The notes: generated from the sequence alone by a model not told the origin. A stretch of 64,000 nt of DNA from CAZGKW01 sp964526295 (GCA_964526295.1 CAZGKW010000016.1:1-64000); one strand, 5' to 3'; shown: positions 43,734 to 52,875, counted from the stretch's first letter. Made by a program: numbers and translations.

Positions 43734-44213
43734 ATGGCGAATATTTACCAAGGGCAGCTCGTCGCGGGCGACCACAAGTTCGGCATCGTCGTCAGCCGGT
43801 TCAACGAGTTCATCACCTCGCGGCTCCTGTCGGGGTGCCTGGATGCCCTTCAGCGGCACGGGGCGGACCTCGACACCGTCGACGTCGTGTGGTCGCCGGG
43901 GTCGTTCGAGGTGCCGGTTCTGGCGAAGCGGCTCGCCGAGAGCGGCACGTACCATGCGGTCATCTGCCTCGGGGCGGTGATCCGGGGCTCGACGCCGCAC
44001 TTCGACTACATCGCCGCCGAGGCCGCCAAGGGCGTCGCCCAGACGGCCATGAGCACGGGCGTGCCGGTCATCTTCGGCATCATTACCACCGAGACGATCG
44101 AGCAGGCCGTCGAGCGGGCGGGCACGAAGGCCGGCAACAAGGGGGCCGACGCGGCCCACAGCGCCATCGAGATGGCGAACCTGATGGACCAGATCGGCGG
44201 CGCGACGGGCTGA
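43734..44213 (+). CDS. ribH: 6,7-dimethyl-8-ribityllumazine synthase
   Basis: A 159-residue enzyme of riboflavin synthesis, typical length. Family segments are SRFNEFITSRLLSGCLDALQ, VVWSPGSFEVPVLAKRL, the catalytic His region GAVIRGSTPHFDYIAAEAAK and FGIITTETIEQAVERAGTKA. ATG 43734 follows AAGGAG at 7 bases. It is the first of the ribH-nusB-ftsY group; ribH-nusB adjacency is widespread in bacteria. Confidence 0.97.
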   Translation: MANIYQGQLVAGDHKFGIVVSRFNEFITSRLLSGCLDALQRHGADLDTVDVVWSPGSFEVPVLAKRLAESGTYHAVICLGAVIRGSTPHFDYIAAEAAKGVAQTAMSTGVPVIFGIITTETIEQAVERAGTKAGNKGADAAHSAIEMANLMDQIGGATG

Positions 44214-44368
44214 GCCGCGCCGCCGGGGGTGGCGAACCCGAGCCCGTCGCCCCCTCGTTCGTCCTTCCGCCATCGCCGTGCGGGCCATGGCGCGCAAGCC
44301 GGGCTTCGGAGGGCAAGCCGGCGGCGTCGCCGGCCGCCGAGGACGGGGGCCCGGCAGGATGCTCTTTG

Positions 44369-44866
44369 ATGAGACGGCGGGAACGAGGCCGCGAGATCGC
44401 GCTCCAGGCCCTCTACCAGCTCGATCTGCGGGGCGAGGCGTTCGGGCCGGAGACGGTCGCGTTTCTCCGCGAGAGCACGCAGAACCCGGAGGTCTACTTC
44501 TTCGCCCGCGATCTGGCCGAGGGGGCATGGGCCTGGCACGACGAGGCCGACCGGCTCGTCTGCCGCGCCGCCGAGCACTGGACGCCCGACCGCATGGCCG
44601 TCCTGGACCGGAACATCCTCCGGGTGGCCGCCTACGAGCTGGCCAACTGTCCCGAGGTGCCGGAGCGGGTCGTCCTGGACCAGGCCATCGAGCTGGCAAA
44701 GCGGTTCAGCTCGGCCGAGTCCGGGGCGTTCGTCAACGGCGTCCTGGACCACGTGCTGCGGATCCTGAAGAGGTCCGGCGGGCCCCGGAGCGGGTCGGCC
44801 GAGGCGACGGGGGACGCCGGGCCGAAGGGCCCCCGCGACGGCCCCGAGTCCCCCCCGGAGAGGTGA
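44369..44866 (+). CDS. nusB: Transcription antitermination factor NusB
   Basis: A 165-residue RNA-binding protein that, with NusE/S10, supports rRNA antitermination. The family pattern is RRRERGREIALQALYQLDL, DRMAVLDRNILRVAAYELAN and VVLDQAIELAKRFSSAESG, then FVNGVLDHVLR. The last 25 residues are a Gly/Pro/Glu-rich tail not usual for NusB. ATG 44369 has AGGA at 8 bases. The 155 bases after ribH hold no gene. Confidence 0.95.
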   Translation: MRRRERGREIALQALYQLDLRGEAFGPETVAFLRESTQNPEVYFFARDLAEGAWAWHDEADRLVCRAAEHWTPDRMAVLDRNILRVAAYELANCPEVPERVVLDQAIELAKRFSSAESGAFVNGVLDHVLRILKRSGGPRSGSAEATGDAGPKGPRDGPESPPER

Positions 44867-44872
44867 ACCGAG

Positions 44873-45802
44873 ATGGCCAAGTGGCTGAGCCGCCTGACCC
44901 AGGGGTTGGCCAAGACCCGCTCGCGGATCGCCGAGGGCCTGAGCGACCTGTTTCGCGCCGGCCGCAAGATCGACGCCGACTTCCTGGAGCAGCTCGAGGA
45001 AACGCTCATCCTGGCCGACATCGGCGTCCAGACGACGATGCACATTATCGACGACCTGTCGGAGCGGTACCGCGACCGCGAGATCGAGAGGGGCGAGGAC
45101 CTGCTGGCCCTCATCCGCCGGGACCTCAAGGCGAGCTTCGAGGATGCCGACCGCTCCGTCCACTACAACCCCGACGGGCCGACGGTCATCATAGTCGCCG
45201 GCGTCAACGGGAGCGGCAAGACGACGGCCTGCGCCCGGCTGGCCCGGCTGTTCCACACGGAGGGGAAGTCGGTCCTCCTGGCGGCCTGCGATACGTTCCG
45301 GGCCGCCGCCGACGAACAGCTCGCCATCTGGGCCGACCGAGTCGGCGTCGACATGGTCCGCCACCAGATGGGGGCCGACCCGGGGGCGGTGGCGTTCGAC
45401 GCGGCCGAGGCCGCCCTGGCCCGGAACGTCGACGTCGTTCTGGCCGACACGGCGGGCCGGCTGCACACGCAGGACCACCTGATGCGGGAGCTCGGGAAGA
45501 TCCGCCGCGTCTTCGAGAAGCGGGTCCCCGGGGCGCCGCACGAGGTGCTGCTGGTGCTCGATGCGACGACCGGCCAGAACGCCATCGCCCAGGCCAAACA
45601 GTTCCGCGAGGCGATCGACGTGACGGGTGTGTTCCTGGCGAAGCTGGACGGCACGGCCAAGGGGGGGATCGTCCTGACCGTCAAGCGGGAGCTGGGCATT
45701 CCGGTCAAGTTCGTCGGCATCGGCGAAGGGGCCGACGACGTGGCCCCGTTCGACCCGGAGACGTTCGTCGACGCCCTCTTCGGGGAGACGGCCGAAACGT
45801 AA
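44873..45802 (+). CDS. ftsY: Signal recognition particle receptor FtsY
   Basis: A 309-residue SRP GTPase with the NG domains and no long acidic A domain. G motifs: GVNGSGKTTACARLA, DTFRAAADEQL, DTAGR, AKLDGTAKGGI and the C-terminal KFVGIGEGADDVAPFDPE. FtsY receives ribosome-SRP complexes at the inner membrane. Six bases separate it from nusB. Confidence 0.98.
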   Translation: MAKWLSRLTQGLAKTRSRIAEGLSDLFRAGRKIDADFLEQLEETLILADIGVQTTMHIIDDLSERYRDREIERGEDLLALIRRDLKASFEDADRSVHYNPDGPTVIIVAGVNGSGKTTACARLARLFHTEGKSVLLAACDTFRAAADEQLAIWADRVGVDMVRHQMGADPGAVAFDAAEAALARNVDVVLADTAGRLHTQDHLMRELGKIRRVFEKRVPGAPHEVLLVLDATTGQNAIAQAKQFREAIDVTGVFLAKLDGTAKGGIVLTVKRELGIPVKFVGIGEGADDVAPFDPETFVDALFGETAET

Positions 45803-45920
45803 TCCGCCGAGCCCGCCGCGGGCTTGTCCTGCATGGCCCGAAGGGCGACGGAGGAAGCGGCGGGACACGTTCGACTGCCCTGGGCCTGTGACACCAGCCG
45901 GCCGGAGGTAAGCCCCTCCC

Positions 45921-46526
45921 GTGAACCGCGACGAGCTTGCCGAGATCGCCCGGAGAGCGATGGCCGGCCGGGCGACGCACGAGGGTCGCGAGGCGGGGTT
46001 CGTCCTCCACCACGGGCTCCGCGTGGCCGGCCTCGCGGTGGCGCTGTGGGAGCGGCTCGGCCGGCCCGTCGAGGTCGACCCGGATATCCTCTACGCGGCC
46101 GGCCTGTTCCACGACGTGGCCAAGGGCGTCCCGGCCCACAACGAGGCGGGGGCGGCGCAGGTCGGCCGCCTTCTCGCCGGCGTGTGCGAGCCGCAGGAGG
46201 TGTCCGAGATCGCCCGGCTCGTCGAGCGGCACTCGCAGCGGGGCCGGGACGACCTGTCGGCGGCCGCCCGCATCCTCCAGGACGCCGACGCGCTCGACCA
46301 CTTCGGCGGCCAGATGATCTGGCTGCTCTTCGGCTACAGCGCCCGGCACGACCGGGGCCCGTGGGCCGCCCTGGCGTACTACTGGAGCGAGGAGCACCGG
46401 GAGTGGATCGACGGGGCCCGGGCGGCGCTGAACCTGGACGCCTCGCGGGAGGCGTTCGATGCGCGTCGCCGCATCGAGGAAGCGTTCCTGGCGCGGTTCC
46501 GGGACGAGCTCGACGGGACGCCGTGA
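45921..46526 (+). CDS. HD-domain hydrolase
   Basis: A 201-residue protein starting at GTG 45921 behind GGAGGT. The HD metal site is FVLHHGLRVAG (His30), AAGLFHDVAKG (His64-Asp65) and ILQDADALDHFG (Asp). Such proteins hydrolyse phosphate esters or nucleotides. A C-terminal region of about 70 residues follows (YYWSEEHREWIDGARAAL). The substrate is not predictable from the sequence. Confidence 0.88.
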   Translation: MNRDELAEIARRAMAGRATHEGREAGFVLHHGLRVAGLAVALWERLGRPVEVDPDILYAAGLFHDVAKGVPAHNEAGAAQVGRLLAGVCEPQEVSEIARLVERHSQRGRDDLSAAARILQDADALDHFGGQMIWLLFGYSARHDRGPWAALAYYWSEEHREWIDGARAALNLDASREAFDARRRIEEAFLARFRDELDGTP

Positions 46527-46596
46527 GGGCGCGGGGTCGGGGCAGGGCCGGTTCGGTTGGCCGGCGAGGGGCCTCCGGCGCGGTTTCGCTTTCCGC

Positions 46597-46625
46597 TTGA
46601 CCCCCGGCGGGGGGCGGTCTAAAAC
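46597..46625 (+). promoter_or_regulatory. Predicted promoter of the ferritin-like gene
   Basis: -35 TTGACC (46597-46602) and -10 TAAAAC (46620-46625) have an ideal 17-base spacer. The leader is about 80 bases. No Fur-box-like palindrome is seen. Confidence 0.65.
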
Positions 46626-46710
46626 AGGTGGCGACGGGGACGCGGCTGCGGGGGGACGCTTGCCGCCGGCCTCGCCGAACTGCACAACGCTAGCCCCGAG
46701 AGGAGAAACC

Positions 46711-47199
46711 ATGGCAGCGGACACACTGGGAAAGCCGGAAGTCATCGACCTGCTGAACGAGGCCCGGGCCGCCGAGCTGGCGGCCATCCTTCAGTATATG
46801 GGCCATCATTACGAGCTCGAGGACCAGGACTTCGGCAAGCTGGCCAAGGTCATGAAGACCATCGCCATCGAAGAGATGAAGCATGCCGAGCACCTGGCCG
46901 AGCGGATCCTGTTCCTCGGCGGCACGCCGACCTACAAGCCGGACGGCGAGGTCATGAAGGGCCAGTCGATCGCCGACATGCTCGCCACCGACAAGGCCCT
47001 CGAGAAGACCGCCATCGACATGTATAATCACCATGCTACCAAGTGCGCCGAGCTGGGCGACCAGATCTCCAAGGACCTCTTCGAGGACCTCCTGGGGGAG
47101 GAAGAGGGGCACTGGGACCAGTTCGACAACATCGCCGGCCACGTCGAGGACCTGGGCGCCGCCTACCTGGCGACCCTGGCCGGCGGCGAGGCCGAGTAG
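46711..47199 (+). CDS. Ferritin-like (bacterioferritin-type) iron protein
   Basis: A 162-residue four-helix protein. Di-iron ligands are suggested by EARAAELAAILQYMGHH, EEMKHAEHLAERI (Glu-x-x-His) and LGEEEGHWDQF (Glu...His). Length and pattern fit bacterioferritin. The residue that would bind haem at the dimer interface cannot be confirmed. AGGAG precedes ATG 46711. It probably stores iron or detoxifies peroxide and is transcribed alone. Confidence 0.92.
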   Translation: MAADTLGKPEVIDLLNEARAAELAAILQYMGHHYELEDQDFGKLAKVMKTIAIEEMKHAEHLAERILFLGGTPTYKPDGEVMKGQSIADMLATDKALEKTAIDMYNHHATKCAELGDQISKDLFEDLLGEEEGHWDQFDNIAGHVEDLGAAYLATLAGGEAE

Positions 47200-47326
47200 C
47201 CGAGACCGCGAGTCGGACCGACCGGCCGCTCGGGTCGCATGCCCGGGCGGCCGTCTGCTTGCCGGCACAGGTCGCCCGCCCGAACCCCGCGCCGACCGAC
47301 CGTCGGCCCGCGCACCGAGGTGATCC

Positions 47327-48709
47327 ATGAAGATCGACGAGACGCTTCAGCCGACCGACCTGGTGCCCGCCATCGAGCGCCTCTGGGGGCTCTCCGGGCC
47401 GAAGATCCGGGCCCTCGACGAGCGCTACGACACCTCCACCGGGGCCCCCGTCTTCACGGTCGAGGGCAAGTACACCGCCCGGGGCTGGACCGAATGGACC
47501 CAGGGGTTCATGTTCGGCTCGGCGATCCTCCAGTTCGACGCGACCGGCGAGGCGTGGTTTCTCGACTACGGTCGCGAGAGCACCCGCCGCCTGATGGCCC
47601 CCCACGTGACGCACTTCGGCGTCCACGACCACGGGTTCAACAACGTCAGCACCTACGGCAACCTCAGGCGGCTGATGCTGGAGGGCCGCATCCCCGAGAA
47701 CGCGGCCGAGCGGGACTTCTGGGAGCTGGCCCTCAAGTGCTCCGGGGCGGTCCAAGCGAAGCGGTGGACCCCCGTCGCCGGCGGCGGGGGATTCATCTGT
47801 AGCTTCAACGGCCCGCACAGCCTGTTCGTCGACACGATGCGGTCGCTCCGGGCGCTGGCCCTGGCGCACCTGCTGGGCCACGTGCTGATGGACGAGAACG
47901 ACCGGGCGATCTCGCTGCTGGAGCGGCTCGTCGAGCACGCCCGGGCCACGGCCCGCTACGCCGTCTACTACGACGAGGGCCGCGACGCGTTCGACGTCTG
48001 GGGCCGGTGCGCCCAGGAGAGCGTCTTCAACACGAACGATGGCAACTACCGCAACCCGAGCACGCAGCAGGGCTGGTCGCCGCGGTCGACGTGGACGCGG
48101 GGCCTGGCGTGGGTCATGTGTGCGTGCCCGGAGGAGCTGGAGTTCCTCCAGGTGCTCCCTGACGAGGCGCTGGAGCCGTTCGGCGGGCGCGGCGAGGTCG
48201 AGGCGGTCCTCCTTCGCATGGCCCGCGCCACGTGCGACTTCTACATCGCCAACACCCCCTCCGACGGCGTGCCCTATTGGGACACGGGGGCCCCGGGCCT
48301 GGCCCGGATGGGCGACTATCTCGAGCGGCCCGCGGACCCGTTCAACGACTATGAGCCGGTGGATAGCTCCGCCGCGACCATCGCCGCCCAGGGGCTCCTG
48401 CGTTTGGGGCGATATCTCCAGACGAAGAACGAGGCCGACGGGGCGACGTACTGGCAGGCGGGCCTGACCGTGCTGAAGACGCTGCTCGCCGAGCCCTACC
48501 TCTCGGCGGACGAGGCCCACGAGGGGCTCATCCTGCACTCGGTCTACCATCGGCCGAACGGCTGGGACCACGTGCCCGCCGGCCGGAAGGTGCCCTGCGG
48601 CGAGTCGAGCATGTGGGGCGACTACCACGCCCGCGAGTCGGCCCTGTACGTCCAGCGGGTGGCCAAGGGGGGGCCCTACCTGACCTTCTTCGGCCCGACG
48701 GGCGCGTAA
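47327..48709 (+). CDS. GH88/unsaturated glucuronyl hydrolase-like enzyme
   Basis: A 460-residue (alpha/alpha)6-barrel protein. Two Asp residues at the expected spacing sit in VHDHGFNN (Asp101) and FVDTMRSL (Asp169), matching the HDLGF and DTMMN regions of unsaturated glucuronyl hydrolases. The C-terminal RPNGWDHVPAGRKVPCGESS and MWGDYHARESALYVQR resemble the GH88 closing segment. These enzymes remove unsaturated uronates left by polysaccharide lyases. No signal peptide is present, so it acts on imported oligosaccharides. The ribosome site GAGGTGATCC is nearly a full complement to the 16S 3' end. It opens the carbohydrate block. Confidence 0.9.
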   Translation: MKIDETLQPTDLVPAIERLWGLSGPKIRALDERYDTSTGAPVFTVEGKYTARGWTEWTQGFMFGSAILQFDATGEAWFLDYGRESTRRLMAPHVTHFGVHDHGFNNVSTYGNLRRLMLEGRIPENAAERDFWELALKCSGAVQAKRWTPVAGGGGFICSFNGPHSLFVDTMRSLRALALAHLLGHVLMDENDRAISLLERLVEHARATARYAVYYDEGRDAFDVWGRCAQESVFNTNDGNYRNPSTQQGWSPRSTWTRGLAWVMCACPEELEFLQVLPDEALEPFGGRGEVEAVLLRMARATCDFYIANTPSDGVPYWDTGAPGLARMGDYLERPADPFNDYEPVDSSAATIAAQGLLRLGRYLQTKNEADGATYWQAGLTVLKTLLAEPYLSADEAHEGLILHSVYHRPNGWDHVPAGRKVPCGESSMWGDYHARESALYVQRVAKGGPYLTFFGPTGA

Positions 48710-48783
48710 CCTATCGAGGTTTCACGCCCCGGCACGGCGCTGCCGGGGGGTTCGCCGGGCGCTGCCCTGCTCAGGAGGCCGCC

Positions 48784-49218
48784 ATGATCATCTCGGACAT
48801 CGCGAAGCTCGAAGGCCGCACCTACCCGGCCCGCCGGTGGACGCAGAACCTCGTCGGCGGCCTCGCCCCCATCCAGTGCGAGAACTTCTCGATGGGCTAC
48901 GTGACGCTGGAGCCGGACGGCGGGCAGGTGCCCTGGCACAACCAGGACTCCGAGGAGGTCTACTTCGTCGTCAGCGGACGGTGCGAGATGTGCCTCGGCG
49001 AGGAGCGGGCCGAGCTGGTCGGCGGCCAAGCCGTCTACATCCCGCCCGGCGAGTTCCATCAGATTACGAACCTCGGCACCGAGCCGGCCGTGTTCCTCTA
49101 CGTGTACGGGCCGGCGGGCGACGTGGCCCACTGGCGGCAGGAGCTGGACGGGACGCTCCCGAAAGCGGGCGAGGACGCTCCGCCGCTGCCGGAGGGCGCC
49201 CGCCAGCAGATTACGTAG
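48784..49218 (+). CDS. Cupin-domain protein
   Basis: A 144-residue single cupin. The metal motif reads VPWHNQDSEEVYFVVSG, with His and Glu ligands, and the second motif YIPPGEFHQITN. AGGAGG lies 7 bases before the ATG. Cupins in such clusters may isomerise sugars or act as lyase-like enzymes. A regulatory or detoxifying role is also possible. Confidence 0.85.
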   Translation: MIISDIAKLEGRTYPARRWTQNLVGGLAPIQCENFSMGYVTLEPDGGQVPWHNQDSEEVYFVVSGRCEMCLGEERAELVGGQAVYIPPGEFHQITNLGTEPAVFLYVYGPAGDVAHWRQELDGTLPKAGEDAPPLPEGARQQIT

Positions 49219-49271
49219 GGCCGCGCGAAGCAGCCCGGCGCTGTTTGCGCCCACCGCGGCGGCCGTTGTGC

Positions 49272-49298
49272 GAGCCCGGAGCGGAAGCTCCGGGTTAC
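49272..49298 (-). repeat. Dispersed GTAACCCGGAGC-N4-GCTCCGGGCTC palindrome, copy 1
   Basis: Arms CCCGGAGC (49275-49282) and GCTCCGGG (49287-49294), with conserved outer bases. A copy in the opposite orientation lies at 52849-52875. Confidence 0.7.
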
Positions 49299-49337
49299 GC
49301 TGTGCCGGCGAGTCAGGACACGAAAACGGAGATTGCG

Positions 49338-50495
49338 ATGCCGCAGATGCGACCGATCGGCATCATCATGAACGGCGTGACCGGCCGGATGGGCACCAAC
49401 CAGCACCTCGTGCGGTCCGTCCTGGCCATCCGCGACGCCGGCGGCGTCCGGGCCGCCGACGGGACGGTCATCGTCCCCGAGCCGCTCCTGGTGGGCCGCA
49501 ACCCGAAGAAGCTGAAGGCCCTCGTGGAACGGACCGGCATCACCCGCTGGACGACCGACCTCGAGGAGGCCCTTGCCCTCGAATCCTGCCCGGTCTACTT
49601 CGACGCCCTCTCGACGAGCCTGCGGCCCGATTGCGTCCGGCGGGCCGTCGCCGCCGGCAAGCACGTCTACTGCGAGAAGCCGACCGCCCTGACGGCCGAC
49701 GAGGCCTACGAGCTGTACCGCCTGGCCCGGGATGCGGGCGTCAAGCACGGCGTCGTCCAGGACAAGCTGTGGCTGCCCGGCCTGGTGAAGCTGAGGCGCC
49801 TGATCGAGGAGCGGTTCTTCGGCCGCATCCTCGCCGTCCGCGGCGAGTTCGGCTACTGGGTCTTCACCGGCTTCGACGGCGAGCCCCAGCGGCCCTCCTG
49901 GAACTACCGCGCCGAGGAGGGCGGCAGCATCATCAAGGACATGTTCTGCCACTGGCGGTACGTCTTGGACCACCTCTTCGGCGAAGTCCGGAGCGTCTGC
50001 TGCACCGCCGCCACCCACATCCCCCGCCGCCTCGACGAGCGGGGCGAGGAGTACGCCTGCACGGCCGACGATGCGGCCTACGGCATCTTCGAGCTGGGCG
50101 GCGGCGTCGTCGCCCAGTTCAACTCGTCCTGGTGCACCCGCGTCCGCCGCGACGACCTCCTCGTGATCCAGGTGGACGGGACGCAAGGGTCGGCCGTCGC
50201 GGGCCTGCGGGACGTCTGGATCCAGCCGGCCTCCGAGACGCCGCGGCCCGTGTGGAACCCCGACGTCGAGCAGCCCATCGACTTCTTCGAGGACTGGGAG
50301 AAGGTGCCGGACCCGCCCGAGGGGTTCGACAACGCCTTCAAGACCCAGTGGGAGCTGTTCCTGCGGCACGTGGCGGCCGACGAGCCGTTCCCGTGGGACC
50401 TGCGGGAGGGGGCGAAGGGCGTCCAGCTCGCGGAGCTGGCGGAGCGGTCCTGGCACGAGCGCCGCTGGCTGGACGTGCCGGAGCTCCCGCGCTGA
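49338..50495 (+). CDS. Gfo/Idh/MocA-family oxidoreductase
   Basis: A 385-residue NAD(P)-dependent sugar oxidoreductase. The N-terminal Rossmann motif is modified to IIMNGVTGRMGTNQHL; the substrate/cofactor motif YCEKPTALTADEA is intact. The C-terminal alpha/beta domain includes GGSIIKDMFCHWRYVLDHLF. Members oxidise inositol, sugars or uronates. The carbohydrate setting fits a sugar acid or polyol substrate. Confidence 0.9.
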   Translation: MPQMRPIGIIMNGVTGRMGTNQHLVRSVLAIRDAGGVRAADGTVIVPEPLLVGRNPKKLKALVERTGITRWTTDLEEALALESCPVYFDALSTSLRPDCVRRAVAAGKHVYCEKPTALTADEAYELYRLARDAGVKHGVVQDKLWLPGLVKLRRLIEERFFGRILAVRGEFGYWVFTGFDGEPQRPSWNYRAEEGGSIIKDMFCHWRYVLDHLFGEVRSVCCTAATHIPRRLDERGEEYACTADDAAYGIFELGGGVVAQFNSSWCTRVRRDDLLVIQVDGTQGSAVAGLRDVWIQPASETPRPVWNPDVEQPIDFFEDWEKVPDPPEGFDNAFKTQWELFLRHVAADEPFPWDLREGAKGVQLAELAERSWHERRWLDVPELPR

Positions 50496-50513
50496 GAGGC
50501 TGTGTCGCTGCCT

Positions 50514-50551
50514 CCCTCTCCCCCCGGCGGGAGAGGGGCGGGGTGAAGGGG
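50514..50551. repeat. Dispersed CCCTCTCCC...GGGAGAGGG repeat
   Basis: Arms CCCTCTCCC (50514-50522) and GGGAGAGGG (50529-50537), followed by CGGGGTGAAGGGGA. The element lies between convergent genes and could end transcription on both strands. Confidence 0.65.
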
Positions 50552-50573
50552 ACCGAGGCGAACGCGCCAGTTC

Positions 50574-50601
50574 GTAGGGGCAAGACATGCCTTGCCCCTA
50601 C
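50574..50601 (+). repeat. Dispersed GTAGGGGCAAGACATGCC palindrome, copy 2
   Basis: An almost perfect palindrome from GTAGGGGCAAG to CTTGCCCCTAC around ACATGC. It shares the GTAGGGGC(A/G)AG(A/G)CATGCCT core with 39564-39588. Confidence 0.75.
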
Positions 50602-50619
50602 CAGGCGGCACGGTTCGCC

Positions 50620-52797
50620 CTACACGGCCTTCTCCATCCGCAGCCACCGGCCGCTGTAGGCATCGACCGGGACGGGCGACCTCGGGTCCAGGGCCTCGCC
50701 GGTGACGGCGTCGGCCGCCTGTTGGTAGCGCAGCGCCTTCGTGTCGAGCCGGGCCTCGGTCGCCGGGCCGTCGTTCAGGAGGAAATAGTGGTCCGCCTCG
50801 GGTGCCGCGAGCCGGTAGCACAGGGCCCCCTCGCAGGCGTAGGGCGACTCGTACGGTCCGAGGGCCCACCGCGCGAGCCACGCTTCGGCCTGGAGGTCGC
50901 CCGGCTCCTTGCACATCGGGGACGCCTCGTATCCCAGGACCACGGCCGTGCCCTTGCCGAAGCGGTTCTCGGTCACGGCCGGGCCGCCGCCGTCGTAATG
51001 GACGAGGGCCTCGGCCTGCGTCAGGCCGAGGTCGAGGACGAACCCGTCGAGCGGGCGCCCCTCGATGGCCCGCGGCACGTTCCGGGAGTACTGGTAGTCG
51101 CGGATGGTGCAGCCGAACGTCCGCTCGAACGTCGTCTCGGGAGCGGTCGAGAGTAGGCGGCCGAACTCGTCGTAGTACGCCCCGGGCATGTCGACGACCA
51201 CCCGCCCGCCGTCGTGCACGTACCGCGAGAGGACCTCCAGGACGTCGAGGGGGATGGCGATGGCGCACGGCAGGTAGATGGCCCGATACCGCCCGGCGAG
51301 CCCGGCCCGGAGTTGCCGCGCCGTGACGTACTCCCAGGGGACATTGGCGTTGATCAGGGCGCGGCTCGCGCCGATGCGGCCCTTGACGGGCATGTGCTTG
51401 TAGTGGTCCCGTCCGGGGGAGGCCATGGCGGCCCAGATGGCCTCGTTGTCGAAGTCCTGGTAGAGGCCGACGAGGGGTTCCTTGCGGGCCTGCCACAGCT
51501 CGTCCCGCCATCGCTGCATGGCCTGGCCGATGCGGCCGACTTGGACGGTCCGCTCGCAGGGTTCGAGGTTCCGGTCGAGGAGGGCGAACTCGCCCGCCTC
51601 CCACCCGCACGACCGGGCCGACCAGCACCACAGGCCCACCCCGCGAAATCCCCCGGCCAGGTAGGATAGCATGAGTTGCGTCATGACCCCGGCATCGACG
51701 GTCGAGCCGGGCACCAGGGGCCGGGCCGGGGGCCAGAAGGGGGCTTTGCCCCCCGAGAACTGCTGCGGCCCGCCCGTCGACTCCCACGGACCCGACCAAC
51801 CGCCCTTGAACCAGTCCGCCACGAGCTGGGCCATCATGAACGCGGGCCGCGGCACCTCGAACCCCACCTCCTCGAAGTGCCACGCCAGGTGGATCGACGG
51901 ATAGAACGACCCGTAGTCGGCCATCAGGGCGGCGATGCCTTCCATGTCGGTCGCCCGGGAGGCGAACGGGAGGAACAGGCCCATCTCTCCCCCCGCCCGG
52001 AACGGCCCGTGGGGATCGTGCGCCATGTCGGCCTCGGCCCGGGCCCGGACGTGCTCCAGGTAGGCGTCGGCCTTGAACCGGAGGATGTCGCGGAGGCGGC
52101 GATACTCCCGGCTGGCCGGCACGAGGCCCCACTGCTTCTCCCCGATCGAGGCGATCCAGTCGCGAAGGTACCCGGCCACGTCTTCCCAGCCGGTCCAGGG
52201 CCCTTCCGGGGCGGGGACCATCGAGTGGTGAAAGTTCCACGCCTCGGCCAGGGCCTCGGGGGTCCGGTACGCCTCGCGGAGCCAGGCCACAAATGGCTCG
52301 ACCGCCTCTTCGGTGAGCTGCATGTCGAAGCTGAAGTAGGACGGGCGGCTCTGGCCGGAGTGGTCGCCCTTGCGGCGGACGCCGGTCCGCTCGATCCGCT
52401 CCCGCATGACCTGCTCCTGGTGGGCGAGCATGCGGGGGTCCTTGCGGACCTGGTCGACGGGCGTCTCGCGGGGGATGCCGAGCTTCTCGAGCAGATCGTC
52501 GTTGATGGGCTCCCAGCCCCCCTCGCCGTACCACCACGGGATGATGCCCTCGTCGAGCGCCAGGTGCATGACCTTCTTCCGGTCCCGCTCGCCGCACAGG
52601 TGGATGCCCTTCAGACAGGTGTATCCGAGCTGCTTCATGAGGCGGAAGTGGCGACGGATGTCATCGAAGGTCATGCCCGGCCGCTCGATGAATACGACGC
52701 CGATCGGCATGGGGTGGATGTGGCGGAACTTCTCCTGCATCGGCGTCCGGTACAGCTCGTTGCAGCGGTCGGTGAGGAAGTCGTGGTCGGCGGGCAT
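50620..52797 (-). CDS. GH42-like glycoside hydrolase (beta-galactosidase trimerisation domain)
   Basis: A 725-residue protein starting at ATG 52797. The first 450 residues look like a TIM barrel, with GVVFIERPGMTFDDIRRHF, LKQLGYTCLKG-type segment MKQLGYTCLKGIHL and FVAWLREAYRTPEALAEAWN, a phrase characteristic of GH42 beta-galactosidases. Residues about 460-640 fit the GATase-like trimerisation domain (GRYRAIYLPCAIAIPLDVLE, YVHDGGRVVVDMPGAY). The catalytic Glu pair could not be placed confidently. No signal peptide is present. It is convergent with the oxidoreductase and probably hydrolyses a beta-linked oligosaccharide. Confidence 0.75.
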   Translation of the reverse strand: MPADHDFLTDRCNELYRTPMQEKFRHIHPMPIGVVFIERPGMTFDDIRRHFRLMKQLGYTCLKGIHLCGERDRKKVMHLALDEGIIPWWYGEGGWEPINDDLLEKLGIPRETPVDQVRKDPRMLAHQEQVMRERIERTGVRRKGDHSGQSRPSYFSFDMQLTEEAVEPFVAWLREAYRTPEALAEAWNFHHSMVPAPEGPWTGWEDVAGYLRDWIASIGEKQWGLVPASREYRRLRDILRFKADAYLEHVRARAEADMAHDPHGPFRAGGEMGLFLPFASRATDMEGIAALMADYGSFYPSIHLAWHFEEVGFEVPRPAFMMAQLVADWFKGGWSGPWESTGGPQQFSGGKAPFWPPARPLVPGSTVDAGVMTQLMLSYLAGGFRGVGLWCWSARSCGWEAGEFALLDRNLEPCERTVQVGRIGQAMQRWRDELWQARKEPLVGLYQDFDNEAIWAAMASPGRDHYKHMPVKGRIGASRALINANVPWEYVTARQLRAGLAGRYRAIYLPCAIAIPLDVLEVLSRYVHDGGRVVVDMPGAYYDEFGRLLSTAPETTFERTFGCTIRDYQYSRNVPRAIEGRPLDGFVLDLGLTQAEALVHYDGGGPAVTENRFGKGTAVVLGYEASPMCKEPGDLQAEAWLARWALGPYESPYACEGALCYRLAAPEADHYFLLNDGPATEARLDTKALRYQQAADAVTGEALDPRSPVPVDAYSGRWLRMEKAV

Positions 52798-52848
52798 GGG
52801 CAAAGGGCTCCCTGGGCTTGGTTGCGGGTCGGACGGCGACTATCGAAA

Positions 52849-52875
52849 GCAACCCGGAGCACGCGCTCCGGGCTC
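52849..52875 (+). repeat. Dispersed AACCCGGAGC-N4-GCTCCGGGCTC palindrome, copy 2
   Basis: Arms CCCGGAGC (52853-52860) and GCTCCGGG (52865-52872), flanked by GCAA and CTCGG as in the copy at 49272-49298 read on the other strand. Confidence 0.7.

Noticed and set aside
45806..45830. AGCCC-GCCGC-GGGCT hairpin after ftsY as a terminator
   Set aside because: The stem is five base pairs and no T-tract follows; similar hairpins occur by chance at this GC content.
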